Shown here: one piece after another, positions 1 through 7,873 of the stretch
How the letters are laid out: each line of letters starts with the position of its first letter
Numbering within the stretch: the stretch's first letter is position 1
Source of the DNA: Sporosarcina koreensis
GTDB taxonomy: Bacteria > Bacillota > Bacilli > Bacillales_A > Planococcaceae
NCBI RefSeq assembly: GCF_000826145.2
Contig: NZ_LN651337.1
Span: 1,375,945-1,439,944, forward strand
Length of the DNA: 64,000 nucleotides
Direction: 5' to 3'
Notes under the pieces: generated by a model
The model's input: only the letters and a program-made list of their open reading frames with translations
Database searches by the model: none
What the model was told of the DNA's origin: nothing
Translations under genes and position numbers: made by a program

Positions 1-394
1 TCTGACCGCCGGATAACTTTTCTGTGCGCACACCGAGCAGCTCCTGTTCCAGGCCCGCGAGCTCCGCCAGTTCCTCAAGCGGCAGCGGATCGGCGTAGTA
101 CCCCCTCACCTGCTCGAGCACTTCACGGACGCTCACCAGATTGGGCACGCTCACTTCCTGCAGCATGACGCCTGTCTGTTCACGGACGGCGTGTGTCCCA
201 GGCTGCCGTCCGAACACGGTTATCGTGCCGGCATCAGCTTTCTGCAGTCCGAGCAGCAGCCGGATCATCGTGCTCTTCCCCGCCCCGTTCGGTCCGAGCA
301 GTGCCGCCACTTCACCTGCTTGGATGCCGAAACTGACATTGCTCACCGCGTCTTTCCGTTTGAAGGACTTTCCCACTTGGCGGAATTCAATCAT
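1..394 (-). CDS. ABC transporter ATP-binding protein (partial, C-terminus outside window)
   Basis: N-terminal ~131 residues of an ABC ATPase; the rest lies beyond the left edge of the window. The reading starts MIEFRQVGKSF. Walker A is GPNGAGKST near residues 34-42, a Q-loop region follows (GVMLQE), and the window edge falls right on the signature LSGGQ. The early FGRQPG and VSVREVLEQVRGYY segments are typical of ATPases paired with ABC-2 drug or lipid exporters, so an export role is likely but inferred. The ATG is preceded by GGGAGTGATCGAC. A perfect palindrome about 70 bp upstream suggests control by a TetR- or PadR-type repressor. The permease partner would lie off-window. Confidence 0.85.
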   Translation of the reverse strand, partial: MIEFRQVGKSFKRKDAVSNVSFGIQAGEVAALLGPNGAGKSTMIRLLLGLQKADAGTITVFGRQPGTHAVREQTGVMLQEVSVPNLVSVREVLEQVRGYYADPLPLEELAELAGLEQELLGVRTEKLSGGQ

Positions 395-463
395 GTCGAT
401 CACTCCCTTGACTTCATCGTACCGGATGCGGAAGAGCCGCGGCAGTCCATTCTGTCATCGATC

Positions 464-483
464 CATATGACACTTGTCATATG
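464..483. promoter_or_regulatory. Perfect 20-bp palindrome, candidate repressor operator
   Basis: CATATGACA-CT-TGTCATATG has 9-bp arms with no mismatch. It lies about 70 bp upstream of the ABC ATPase start codon. The size and symmetry fit TetR-family operators that control ABC exporters. No regulator gene is visible in the window, so the identity of the protein is inference. Confidence 0.5.
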
Positions 484-516
484 ATGCGGCCCCCGGTGGG
501 TGATGATCAGGCGGAA

Positions 517-665
517 CTCTTGGAAAGTGATCATAAATTTCGGAAAGTGATCATAAATCTCGGATTCTGCTCATAAACCGCGGAAAGTGATCATAAACTC
601 CGGTTTCCGCTCATAAACACGGGAAAGTGATCATAAAGGCGAAAAAATGATCATAACTTCACAAT
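517..665 (+). repeat. Family A intergenic tandem array 1 (~20-bp units, GATCATAAA)
   Basis: Seven consecutive 20-bp units. Most carry GGAAAGTGATCATAAA; two replace the GTGATC part with (C/T)GCTC, giving GCTCATAAA. The array ends with ATGATCATAACTTCACAA, the same tail seen in arrays 2 and 3. It lies between the ABC ATPase start and the terminator of the DUF819 gene. The remainder of the 395-860 gap holds a palindrome, GC-rich sequence and a stretch near 725-762 related to the flank of the array at 22.5 kb. No gene is visible in it. Confidence 0.85.
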
Positions 666-817
666 TACCGCGGCCGGCTGCCGGGCCCACCGCGCCCCGG
701 GCCGCGCGAAAAGGGGGCAAGTCAAAAGACTAGCTTGCCGGCTCCGCTCCGCTTCGCATTTTATTCCGGAGACTGCGAAGGCGCTGCCCCTCGTTGGACA
801 CAAGCATGCTCCGTCCA

Positions 818-850
818 ATAAAAAAACGCTCCTCCCGGAAGGAGAAGCGC
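818..850 (-). terminator. Rho-independent terminator of the DUF819/dipeptidase operon
   Basis: On the minus strand CGCTTCTCC-loop-GGAGGAGCG is followed by seven or more T. It sits just after the stop codon of the DUF819 gene. Confidence 0.85.
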
Positions 851-860
851 AGTGTGTCCG

Positions 861-2087
861 TCAGATGATTGTGGAGAACCAGAGGCCGAGCATGGTGCCG
901 ACATAGTTGCCGATGATGTAGCCGAGCGTGCCGACGACGAGGATCGGGCCGATAAGATCTTTCCAGCCTTTGGCGATCGCCAGCGCCGCCGCGGTTGTCG
1001 GACCGCCGATATTGGCATTGCTCGCAAGCAGGATGTCTTCGAGATTCGCTCTCATCAGCTTGCCGCCGATGAGTGACACGACCATGTTGATCATCACAAT
1101 GATGAACACGAACAGGAGCAGCAGCGGCGCATTTTTGATGATGAACAGGATCGATGCCGGTATCCCGATCACGACGAAGAACAGGTAGATGAGGAATGTC
1201 CCGAGTTCCTGGCTGCCGTTGATTCGCTCGAAATAGCGCGGGAACAAGGCCAGCACGAGGAATGTAAGAGTCGTGAGCACCAGATACCGGTCGCCGAGGA
1301 TGGCTTGGAAAACCGTCATGACCCCGGAATCCGCACCTTCTGCAGGAAACAGGCCATCGATGAAGTCTGCCAGTTTGAACGAAACGATGACAAGGAAAAA
1401 TGCCGTGCCGACCGCCATCGCGATATCTTTCAATGAGATATCCTTCCGCTTCCAGAACCCTTCCGCGAGTGTCTTCCCTTCCTCCTGCCCTGCGCCGCTC
1501 TCCACCGCTTCGACATGCGGTGTCGTGTAGCGTTTGCGGAAAAAACCGATCGTCGGAATCAGCATGAGGATGACGAAATAGATGGCCATCATCAGATTAT
1601 CCGCCACAACCGTCGCGGACACCATATCTTCGGGCGCATCGAATTTCGCTGTCATTGCCGCAAAGTTAACACCTCCACCGACGTACGAGGCGCTGATCAT
1701 GCCCCCGATTTTATCCAGGTAGGGAATATGGTCTTTCAGCAGAAAGAAGCTGAGGATGGTTCCCGCCACCGTACCGATTGAACTGATCAGGAACAGAATG
1801 AGCAGCCGGCCGCTCTCCGTCCAGATCTTCTTGATGTTGACATGGAACAGAAGAAGCGGGATCGCAAGCGGAATGATGACCGCCCAGACCGCGTCATAGA
1901 CCGGTGATTCCATCGGGATGATCTTGAAGTTGGACAAGGCGATCGCCCCGACGAGCGCAATGATGGCCCCCGACACTTTCGACGCCCAGCTGTAGCGCTG
2001 TTCCAGATAGATACTGACAGACGCCCAGACGACGATGATACCCCAGAGCGTCAGCGTGTCATCCGGCTGGATCAATGTATTCGTCAC
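861..2087 (-). CDS. DUF819 family membrane protein (YjcL-like)
   Basis: Polytopic membrane protein of 408 residues with about eleven hydrophobic segments. It resembles the DUF819/YjcL family of Bacillus; recognisable parts are the glycine-rich ASYVGGGVNFAAM and NANIGGPTTAAALA near the C-terminus, repeated in inverted-topology transporters. The substrate is unknown. The start overlaps the stop of the upstream dipeptidase by 4 bp (ATGA), so the two are translationally coupled. DUF819 genes often sit beside dipeptidases or racemases, which hints at transport of a peptide or amino-acid product; this is inference. The terminator follows directly. Confidence 0.85.
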   Translation of the reverse strand: MTNTLIQPDDTLTLWGIIVVWASVSIYLEQRYSWASKVSGAIIALVGAIALSNFKIIPMESPVYDAVWAVIIPLAIPLLLFHVNIKKIWTESGRLLILFLISSIGTVAGTILSFFLLKDHIPYLDKIGGMISASYVGGGVNFAAMTAKFDAPEDMVSATVVADNLMMAIYFVILMLIPTIGFFRKRYTTPHVEAVESGAGQEEGKTLAEGFWKRKDISLKDIAMAVGTAFFLVIVSFKLADFIDGLFPAEGADSGVMTVFQAILGDRYLVLTTLTFLVLALFPRYFERINGSQELGTFLIYLFFVVIGIPASILFIIKNAPLLLLFVFIIVMINMVVSLIGGKLMRANLEDILLASNANIGGPTTAAALAIAKGWKDLIGPILVVGTLGYIIGNYVGTMLGLWFSTII

Positions 2088-3088
2088 AAATTCCTCCTCC
2101 TTTCCTCCATCCTATGCAGGAAGCGCTCCGCATTCCTGAAACTGATCGCTTCGATCTCTTCTTCCGTAAAGCCGCGTTCCGCCATCCGTTTCAGAAGGGC
2201 CGGCACGTCCGACGCCGATGTCAGTCCGTCCGTGTAGATGTTCATGTCATCGCCGAGCGGATGGACTTCGAGGTACTGGATGAAGTCGAACCCGAACGCC
2301 ACGTGTTCGATGCTTGCAGTCTCTTTCAGATGAATTGCATGGTCGATGAACCGATCCACCGTCGGTTCGGCCGCATCGACGAACTCCCCATAGGCATTGA
2401 GCCCGATCAAGCCGCCGGTTTCCGCAATCGCCCTGATCTGCCCGTCCGTCAGATTGCGGTCATGGTCGCACAACGCGCGCGCGTTGCTGTGGGAGGCGAT
2501 CACGGGTCCATCCGCCGTCGCCAGGACGTCCCAGAAACTCGGTTCATCCAAGTGGGAGACGTCGATGAGCACGCCGTCTGCGGAGCATTTCCGGATCCAT
2601 TCCTTTCCGAGCGCAGTGAGGCCCGCTTCTGCGGACGGCTCGGCTTCTCCCGTGCCGGATGCAAAGGCGTTGTTTTCATTCCACGCGAGGATCGAATGCT
2701 GAATCTGGCGGCTTTTCAGATCTTCCAGGATATCTGCGAGCGGCTCACCGGACTCCTTCATGAGCGTATGTACGAACGTGATGCCTTCCAGCCCGAGATA
2801 GAGGGTGATCTTATCGCCGGATGGCTCGTCCGGCCCGCCGTGGAACGGACGGATCACCGCCGTTTCGGACTCCGCAAGATCAGCCATCGCCGCTTCCGCC
2901 AGTTCCCGGAAGCGCACGAGCGGCCGGTCTGCGAAAGCAGGTTCCGTCCAGAACACACAGATGACCGCCGTCACGCCGCCCGCCCGCAGCACAGGCGCAT
3001 GCAGCCGATCGAACACGTTCCGCTCCCCGGCCGCCCGACGGAATGCGATATCCGTGAACAGATCGGAGTGCAGATCGAACACTTTCAT
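2084..3088 (-). CDS. Membrane dipeptidase family protein (peptidase M19)
   Basis: Zinc dipeptidase of the renal dipeptidase (M19) family, 334 residues, no signal peptide, so probably cytoplasmic. The metal-binding HxD is His7-Asp9 in DLHSD. Further family motifs are LGLEG, DVSHLDEPSFWD and IASHSNARALCDHDRN, with the conserved GGLIGLNAYGEF later. Members hydrolyse dipeptides, including D-amino-acid or cell-wall-derived ones; the exact substrate cannot be read here. First gene of a two-gene operon with the DUF819 transporter-like gene. The start has GGAGAGTGATGTGGT upstream. Confidence 0.9.
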   Translation of the reverse strand: MKVFDLHSDLFTDIAFRRAAGERNVFDRLHAPVLRAGGVTAVICVFWTEPAFADRPLVRFRELAEAAMADLAESETAVIRPFHGGPDEPSGDKITLYLGLEGITFVHTLMKESGEPLADILEDLKSRQIQHSILAWNENNAFASGTGEAEPSAEAGLTALGKEWIRKCSADGVLIDVSHLDEPSFWDVLATADGPVIASHSNARALCDHDRNLTDGQIRAIAETGGLIGLNAYGEFVDAAEPTVDRFIDHAIHLKETASIEHVAFGFDFIQYLEVHPLGDDMNIYTDGLTSASDVPALLKRMAERGFTEEEIEAISFRNAERFLHRMEERRRNL

Positions 3089-3206
3089 ACCACATCACTC
3101 TCCTTTTCTCAATAATTCTAACATATCGAACTAGTAACTTATCCATTATAGCCCCTCCTGTCAAGATTGCGGATGAACCCTGTGCCGTCTTGATGCATTT
3201 GTACTG

Positions 3207-3367
3207 CGCCCGCTCATAAATCATGAAAAGTGATCATAAATATCAAAGTTTGCTCATAAAACCCGGAAAGTGATCATAAACTCCGGATTCCGCTCATAAA
3301 CCGGCGTAAATGATCATAAAAACGAATTTCCGCTCATAAACCTCTCCAAAGCGCTCATAACTTCACA
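3207..3367 (+). repeat. Family A intergenic tandem array 2 (alternating units)
   Basis: Eight units of 20 bp in nearly perfect alternation: GCTCATAAA, GATCATAAA, GCTCATAAA, GATCATAAA and so on. It ends with AAAGCGCTCATAACTTCACA, the same tail as arrays 1 and 3. It lies between the dipeptidase start and the terminator of the heme operon. Apart from this array and a terminator, the gap 3089-3491 shows no gene. Confidence 0.85.
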
Positions 3368-3447
3368 TCTGCCGCGGTCCGCTGCGCCCATTCACCCGCT
3401 CACCTGGCCGCCAGCAACAGCGACGTCCTCGCTCAATTCATCCACAC

Positions 3448-3477
3448 CAAAAAACACTCCGCCCAAAGGCGAAGTGT
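3448..3477 (-). terminator. Rho-independent terminator of the heme operon
   Basis: Minus strand ACACTTCGCC-TTTG-GGCGGAGTGT followed by TTTTTT, located 15 bp after the isdG-like stop codon. Confidence 0.85.
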
Positions 3478-3491
3478 CCGCATCCTGCATC

Positions 3492-3839
3492 TTATTCAGC
3501 CGGCAGATGCCGGTGTACGACCGTATACGTCGACAATTCCGCGCCGAGGATCGGATTGGACTTGCCCTCCCCGTCCGCTGCCGGCTTCTTCTCCTGCTGC
3601 TCCCCATGGGCCTTGCCGTTCGCCCGGCTCTCGAGCCAGTTCTTGAAATCGGCTTCCTCATTCCATGTCGTGCAGATGTGGAGCTCGTCGTGGTCCTCGA
3701 GATTCTCCTTCTGCAGCACTTCCATGCGGATGAACCCCGGGAACGTATGGACCGATTTCGGGTTCGCGAAACGGTCCGCGACCTCCTTGGCCCGGCCTTT
3801 TTCAATGCTGATAACGTTGACTGCGATCATCTGTGTCAT
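3492..3839 (-). CDS. isdG: Heme-degrading monooxygenase, IsdG-like
   Basis: Small ferredoxin-like (ABM-fold) enzyme of 115 residues that opens the heme ring to free iron. It aligns along its length with staphylococcal IsdG. The catalytic triad Asn7/Trp66/His76 of IsdG corresponds to Asn8, Trp68 and His78 here (AVNVISIEKG, FKNWLES, KAHGE). The central FPGFIRMEVLQ and the C-terminal SNPILGAELSTYTV also match the family. It is the last gene of a Fur-type operon with heme-transport genes, which supports the role. Its start overlaps the ankyrin gene stop by 4 bp. Confidence 0.85.
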   Translation of the reverse strand: MTQMIAVNVISIEKGRAKEVADRFANPKSVHTFPGFIRMEVLQKENLEDHDELHICTTWNEEADFKNWLESRANGKAHGEQQEKKPAADGEGKSNPILGAELSTYTVVHRHLPAE

Positions 3840-4255
3840 ACGAGCGCCTCCCTTTTCGATAATAAGTACTCGACAACAGGACGCGCATGCTCCCCTCCGC
3901 GTTCCGCATGACGGAGCAGCGGGATGCCATGCGCCCCTTTTGCGTCGATCATGAGCGGATACCGTTCCACCAGACTGCGCACGATATCGAGTTCCCCGAG
4001 CATCGCGGCGGTGAAGATATCCATCCGTGCATCCTTCGACAGCAGGAATTCCGCGATGTCGCGGTTCCCTGTATGGGCAGCTGCCCCGAGACCGCTTTCC
4101 CAGTCGTCCCCGCCCCAGTTCATGACACTGTGGACGAGCGCCGGTTCTGCAGCAACGAGTGCCCGCACCTCCGACAGATTGCCGTGTGCCGCGATGATGA
4201 ATTCCCGGACGAGCCCCGCGTCCAGCTGTCCTTTCCGTTCCCCTTCCTGCCTCAT
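3836..4255 (-). CDS. Ankyrin-repeat protein within the heme operon
   Basis: A 139-residue soluble protein with ankyrin-type helices: LVREFIIAAHGNLSEVRALV, then AAAHTGNRDIAEFLLSKDA and AAMLGELDIVRSLVERYP. I chose the ATG at 4255 because it lies two bases after the ATPase stop codon and has a ribosome site (GGAAAAGGGTGATTGAG). A longer in-frame reading would overlap the ATPase gene by over 100 bp. Ankyrin proteins bind other proteins; why one sits between the transporter and the heme oxygenase is not clear. A scaffold or heme-handling partner is a guess. Confidence 0.8.
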   Translation of the reverse strand: MRQEGERKGQLDAGLVREFIIAAHGNLSEVRALVAAEPALVHSVMNWGGDDWESGLGAAAHTGNRDIAEFLLSKDARMDIFTAAMLGELDIVRSLVERYPLMIDAKGAHGIPLLRHAERGGEHARPVVEYLLSKREALV

Positions 4256-4256
4256 C

Positions 4257-5036
4257 TCAATCACCCTTTTCCAGTTTAGTCGGCGTAAAGAAACACGTGC
4301 CGTTCCGTGTGAAGATATCTGCGTTGATCTCAAAGATGGATTTGAACATGTCCTTGCACAATACACATTGCGGGATCCCGTCGAACCGCACCGTCCCGTC
4401 TTTCAGCACGATGATCCGGTCACTGTAGCGCGCGGCCTGGTTGATGTCGTGCAGCACCATGATCACCGTCATACCGAACTGCCCGTTCAGCTCCCTGACC
4501 AATTCCATCACTTCGAGCTGGTGGGCGATGTCCAAGTACGTCGTCGGTTCATCCAGCAGCAGGACTTTCGGCCGCTGCGCCACGGCCATCGCAATCCATG
4601 CACGCTGCCGTTCACCGCCGGACAGCGAGTTGAGCAGCCGGTCCCGGAACTTGTCCATTCCGGTCACCCCGAGTGCCCACTCCGCCACCTCCCGATCTTC
4701 GGCAGACAGCCGCCCATGCCGGCTGCGGTGCGGGTGCCGGCCGAATTCCACGAGTTCCCCGACGGTCAGATCGAGCTGGTGGTCATGCATCTGCGGCAGC
4801 ATGGCCAGTGTCTTCGCAATCGTTCGTGTATCGAGCTGCGAAATCTTCTGACCATCAAGGACGACGGCCCCTTCATCAGGAGACAGCAGCCGGGAGATGA
4901 CCCGGAGGAATGTCGATTTCCCCGACCCGTTCGGACCGATCAGGCTCACAATCTCCCCCTCCCGGACCGTCAGATTGATATCCTCCAGCGCAAACGTCTC
5001 GGACTGCCGGTAGCACACTTGTTCAGCTGTCAGCAA
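4257..5036 (-). CDS. Heme/iron ABC transporter ATP-binding protein (FecE/HmuV type)
   Basis: ATPase of 259 residues energising heme or iron-chelate import at the inner face of the membrane. Walker A is GPNGSGKST (residues 34-42), the signature LSGGERQR is near residue 140, Walker B VLLLDEPT near 160, and the H-loop VLHDINQA near 190. Closest in style to siderophore/heme ATPases of the FecE group. A short CVLC in the C-terminal part is unusual and might respond to metal or redox, which is speculation. The reading overlaps the permease by 14 bp. Confidence 0.9.
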   Translation of the reverse strand: MLTAEQVCYRQSETFALEDINLTVREGEIVSLIGPNGSGKSTFLRVISRLLSPDEGAVVLDGQKISQLDTRTIAKTLAMLPQMHDHQLDLTVGELVEFGRHPHRSRHGRLSAEDREVAEWALGVTGMDKFRDRLLNSLSGGERQRAWIAMAVAQRPKVLLLDEPTTYLDIAHQLEVMELVRELNGQFGMTVIMVLHDINQAARYSDRIIVLKDGTVRFDGIPQCVLCKDMFKSIFEINADIFTRNGTCFFTPTKLEKGD

Positions 5037-6069
5037 AAGAACCCCTCCGTTTCTGAATCAAGTACAGGAAGAATGGCCCGCCAAGGAACGACAGCAGGAT
5101 GCCGACGGGCAGTTCGATCGGATTGAATGCCGTCCGGGCGACCGTGTCCGCCGTGATGACGAGCAGCGCCCCGCCGATCGCTGACGCCGGCAGCAAGTAC
5201 CGGTGGTCGCCTCCGACGAGCGAGCGCATGATGTGCGGCACGACAAGCCCTACGAAACCGATCAGTCCGGCGACACTGACTGCGATCCCCGCAAGCAGGG
5301 TGCTCAGGATGATCAGGTAAAACCGGCTCCGTTCGACTTTGTGGCCGAGCAGCTTTGCAACTTCGTCTCCGAGCCGTAAAATCCGGATATGCGGAATGGC
5401 GAATACCGAGAGAACGAGCGCGGCCAGTGCATACCAGATGATGGAGCCGAGCTGCACCCATCCTGCACCCGCAATCCCGCCCGCGAGCCACGGCAGCACG
5501 GACTGTACCCGGTCGCTGTACAGCAGCATGAGCGCACTCATCGCTGCGCCGATGACTGCGTTCACAGCAACGCCGACGAGAATGATGCGGACCGGCGACG
5601 CCCCGCCTTTCCAGGACATCGCATAGATCACGAGAGCCGTAATGAGCGCGCCGAGGAATGCCGCGGCGGGCAGCAGCATGATGTACGCCGGGTAGATGAT
5701 CATGATGATTGTCGCGGCAAGGCCGGCTCCAGACGATACTCCGATAATGCCGGGGTCCGCGAGCGGGTTCCGCATGATCCCCTGGAGGATCGATCCCGAA
5801 GCGGCGAGGCACATGCCGATGATCAGCCCGATCAGCAGCCGGGGCAGCCGGAGTTCCCAGACGATACGCCGCTCCAGAGAGTCATCCGCATTCAGCAGGC
5901 CGTTCATGATCTCTGAGAAAGTAAACGATACCGATCCGACCATCAGGCTGACCGCTGCCGCGATGACGAGCAGGACAGCCCCTGAGATCAGTACGGCTGC
6001 ACGCCGTTTTGCGAGCGGATGGATACGTGCGGGACTACAGGCGGTCCGCTGTTCTCCGGCTGCGATCAT
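5023..6069 (-). CDS. Heme/iron ABC transporter permease (FecCD family)
   Basis: Integral membrane permease, 348 residues, with about nine or ten hydrophobic segments. FecCD hallmarks are visible: LPRLLIGLIIGMCLAASG, GIMRNPLADPGIIGVSSGAG, and the coupling region near VAGLIGFVGLVVPHIMR followed by LPASAIGGALL. It forms the channel for the substrate delivered by the upstream lipoprotein. The start codon overlaps the lipoprotein stop by 4 bp. It corresponds to IsdF/HtsB-type permeases by context. Confidence 0.9.
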   Translation of the reverse strand: MIAAGEQRTACSPARIHPLAKRRAAVLISGAVLLVIAAAVSLMVGSVSFTFSEIMNGLLNADDSLERRIVWELRLPRLLIGLIIGMCLAASGSILQGIMRNPLADPGIIGVSSGAGLAATIIMIIYPAYIMLLPAAAFLGALITALVIYAMSWKGGASPVRIILVGVAVNAVIGAAMSALMLLYSDRVQSVLPWLAGGIAGAGWVQLGSIIWYALAALVLSVFAIPHIRILRLGDEVAKLLGHKVERSRFYLIILSTLLAGIAVSVAGLIGFVGLVVPHIMRSLVGGDHRYLLPASAIGGALLVITADTVARTAFNPIELPVGILLSFLGGPFFLYLIQKRRGSFADS

Positions 6070-7076
6070 TTGGCTTCCGCTTCCTTCAGGCTTTCAATCA
6101 TCACGTCAAACGCGTCCGCCACTTTCGTCCCCGGGTTCGTGCCGAACAGATGGGATGGCAGTACAGTCACCTTGCCGTTCTTAACTGCATCGAGGTTTTT
6201 CCATGCCGGATTCTTCGCCATCTCCCCTTCGAATGCGGACTTCACCGCTTCCGGATCCCCGTGCGTGATGAGCATGACCGCTTCCGGGTTGCGCTCGATG
6301 ATCTTTTCCGTGCTCAGGCTCGCATACTGCGGGTAGTTGTCCTCTTTCGGCAAATCGGAAGCGATATTCTCCCCGCCTGCGCGTTCCAGCAGATCCCCCG
6401 ACAGGGAGTTCGGAAGCGCAGCGAGGTAGGAGCCTGGCGCACCGTACACGAGCAGCGTCTTGACACCTCTCTTCTCAGCCTGACCCGCCGCCTGGTCCAT
6501 CTTATCCTCGATCTGCATTGTCAGCTCCTCCGCTTCGTCCTGTTTGCCGAGCATCTGACCGAAGTTGCCGATCGTCTGCAGGATGTCATCGACCGAATTG
6601 GCCGCTGTGTAGACAACTTTCGTTCCCTGTGCTTCGAGACTCGCCGCATGCTGCTTGAAACTCGCGGACGCGACGAGCACGTCCGGGTGCACTTCCGCGA
6701 TCTTCTCGAAGTTCGGCTGGTGCGGATTGCCGATCTCCTGGATATCCTTCAGCTCATCAGCAGCCGGCCCTTGGGAAGACGGGCGGCCGACGACATTCGC
6801 GCCAAGCGCAAGCAGCATGTCGAGATCCCCTCCGCTGAGTGCCGCTGCAGATGCCGGTGCCTCCTCGAATGAAACCGTCTCGCCTGCTGCATCCTGGAAT
6901 TCTATCGTTCCATTCTCATTTACATCTAGAGATTGAGAAGTCTGTACAGATGCGGCTGCTGTTTCAGCAGAGACATCCGGCTCTCTCCCGCTGTCCTGAC
7001 TGTTGTCCGCAGCACCACACGCCGCAAGCAATAACAGCCCTGCAGCGGTGGCTGCTGCCAATAGTGTTTTCCTCAT
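6066..7076 (-). CDS. Heme ABC transporter substrate-binding lipoprotein, IsdE-like
   Basis: Periplasmic-binding-type lipoprotein, 336 residues. The signal peptide MRKTLLAAATAAGLLLLAAC ends in a lipobox (LAAC), so it is anchored outside the membrane. Class III binding-protein features include VVGRPSS, PNFEKIAEVHPDVLVAS and VLPSHLFGTNPGTKVADAF. I start at the ATG of MRKTLL because AGGGGGA lies 6-7 bp upstream; two earlier in-frame ATGs lie too close to or upstream of that site. Company with an IsdG-like oxygenase makes heme the likely ligand. A Fur-type promoter precedes it. Confidence 0.85.
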   Translation of the reverse strand: MRKTLLAAATAAGLLLLAACGAADNSQDSGREPDVSAETAAASVQTSQSLDVNENGTIEFQDAAGETVSFEEAPASAAALSGGDLDMLLALGANVVGRPSSQGPAADELKDIQEIGNPHQPNFEKIAEVHPDVLVASASFKQHAASLEAQGTKVVYTAANSVDDILQTIGNFGQMLGKQDEAEELTMQIEDKMDQAAGQAEKRGVKTLLVYGAPGSYLAALPNSLSGDLLERAGGENIASDLPKEDNYPQYASLSTEKIIERNPEAVMLITHGDPEAVKSAFEGEMAKNPAWKNLDAVKNGKVTVLPSHLFGTNPGTKVADAFDVMIESLKEAEAK

Positions 7077-7098
7077 TTCCATTCCCCCTATTATGTAA

Positions 7099-7154
7099 TT
7101 GATAATGAATCTCAATAATTGAGAGTATAATTGATAATGAGAATCGTTGTCAAT
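7099..7154 (-). promoter_or_regulatory. SigA promoter overlapped by two Fur boxes
   Basis: Minus strand -35 TTGACA (7148-7153) and -10 TATACT (7124-7129), 18 bp apart. Two Fur-box-like sites read TTGATAATGAGAATCGTTGT at 7131-7150, covering the spacer and -35, and TTGATAATGAATCTCAATAA at 7099-7118, downstream of the -10. Iron-replete Fur would therefore block the heme operon. The match is to the known GATAATGATAATCATTATC consensus. Confidence 0.85.
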
Positions 7155-7245
7155 TAAGTTTTCAGAATTAGTGCTTAGGAGCCATGCCTGCTGTTTGCTG
7201 AGTTCGCCATCATAACAAGTCGCCGGCGAGCAAGGGATTCCCCTC

Positions 7246-7637
7246 TGAATTGTGCCTGGATGCCGATGAATTCAGCGAAGTGTCCGATATGCAGCGCCAT
7301 CCATGTGATACTTCTGTTAAATGTCCGATACCTTCCGCCAAATGTCCGATACTCCATCCGATTTGTCCGATATGCCCAGGGAGACGGACTGGCTTGTCAG
7401 TTTGCTGCGCGTCTCGGGAGCCGTCATGGAGGTGGCGGGCTGCCGCGGGACAGGGTGCCCTGCAGGAAACGAGCGCCAGCGAGCACAAGCCGGCACTTGA
7501 ATTGTGTCCGGATGCCGATGAATTCAGCGAAATGTCCGATATACAGCGCCATTTGTCCGATACTCCCGGTGATCTGTCCGATACTTTCTGCCAAATGTCC
7601 GATACACCACCCGATCTGTCCGATATGCCAGCGGGCA
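7246..7637 (+). repeat. Family B composite repeat 1 (two TGTCCGATA arrays around a linker)
   Basis: Two array blocks, each opened by the head TTGTGnCnGGATGCCGATGA + ATTCAGCGAA. Block one (7246-7378) has about five units with one degenerate. Block two (7501-7637) has five units starting at 7533, 7554, 7575, 7596 and 7617, exactly 21 bp apart. The ~120-bp linker contains TTTGCTGCGCG and GGAAACGAGC, also found in the related element at 42.4-42.8 kb. Three frames on each strand stay open because the period is a multiple of three. I regard this as non-coding. Confidence 0.85.
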
Positions 7638-7697
7638 GCCCCATTGTCGCCCGCGCAAATCCGTGTTACACTGGACCCAACTGAATGAACGACTCTT

Positions 7698-7797
7698 TTC
7701 TTATCCAGAGAGACCGAGGGACTTGGCCCGATGACGTCTCAGCAACCTGCGCTTGCGCAAGGTGCTGCTGCCAACAGGGAAACCTGGCCGATGAGGG
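7698..7797 (+). ncRNA. SAM-I (S-box) riboswitch aptamer
   Basis: Characteristic S-box sequence: CTTATC closing stem (7700-7705) pairs with GATGAG (7790-7795), followed inside by AGAGA, GAGGGACTTGGCCCGATGA, CAGCAACC, an AAGGTGCTGCTGCCAACAGG segment and GGCCGATGAGG. The core GGGACTGGCCCGATGAAACCCGGCAACC signature is clear with minor changes. It binds S-adenosylmethionine and normally stops transcription of methionine or sulfur genes when SAM is high. Confidence 0.88.
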
Positions 7798-7810
7798 GAA
7801 TTTGCGCACA

Positions 7811-7845
7811 CTGCAGCTCTTCTCTTTCGGGGGGAGGGTTTTTTG
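7811..7845 (+). terminator. Riboswitch expression platform: intrinsic terminator
   Basis: CTCTTCTC (7817-7824), loop TTTC, GGGGGGAG (7829-7836, partly G-U pairs), then GG and TTTTTT. It lies between the SAM aptamer and the ribosome site of the downstream gene, as expected for a transcriptional OFF switch. Confidence 0.75.
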
Positions 7846-7873
7846 TTCAGCAAATCCAGAAGGAGTGACCGAT

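Noticed and set aside
517-665. CRISPR array
   Set aside because: Units are contiguous 20-mers without unique spacers, and there are no cas genes. The same holds for the other arrays.
3089-3160. SigA promoter for the dipeptidase operon (TTGACA and TATAAT seen near 3145-3165, minus strand)
   Set aside because: The two hexamers are only 8 bp apart, too close for a working pair; no better -35 for that -10 was found.
7210-7684. Overlapping long open frames on both strands with heptad-like peptides (VSDxxxx, CPIxxx)
   Set aside because: The 21-bp period keeps all frames open. There is no ribosome site, and the same sequence recurs in intergenic places in both orientations.
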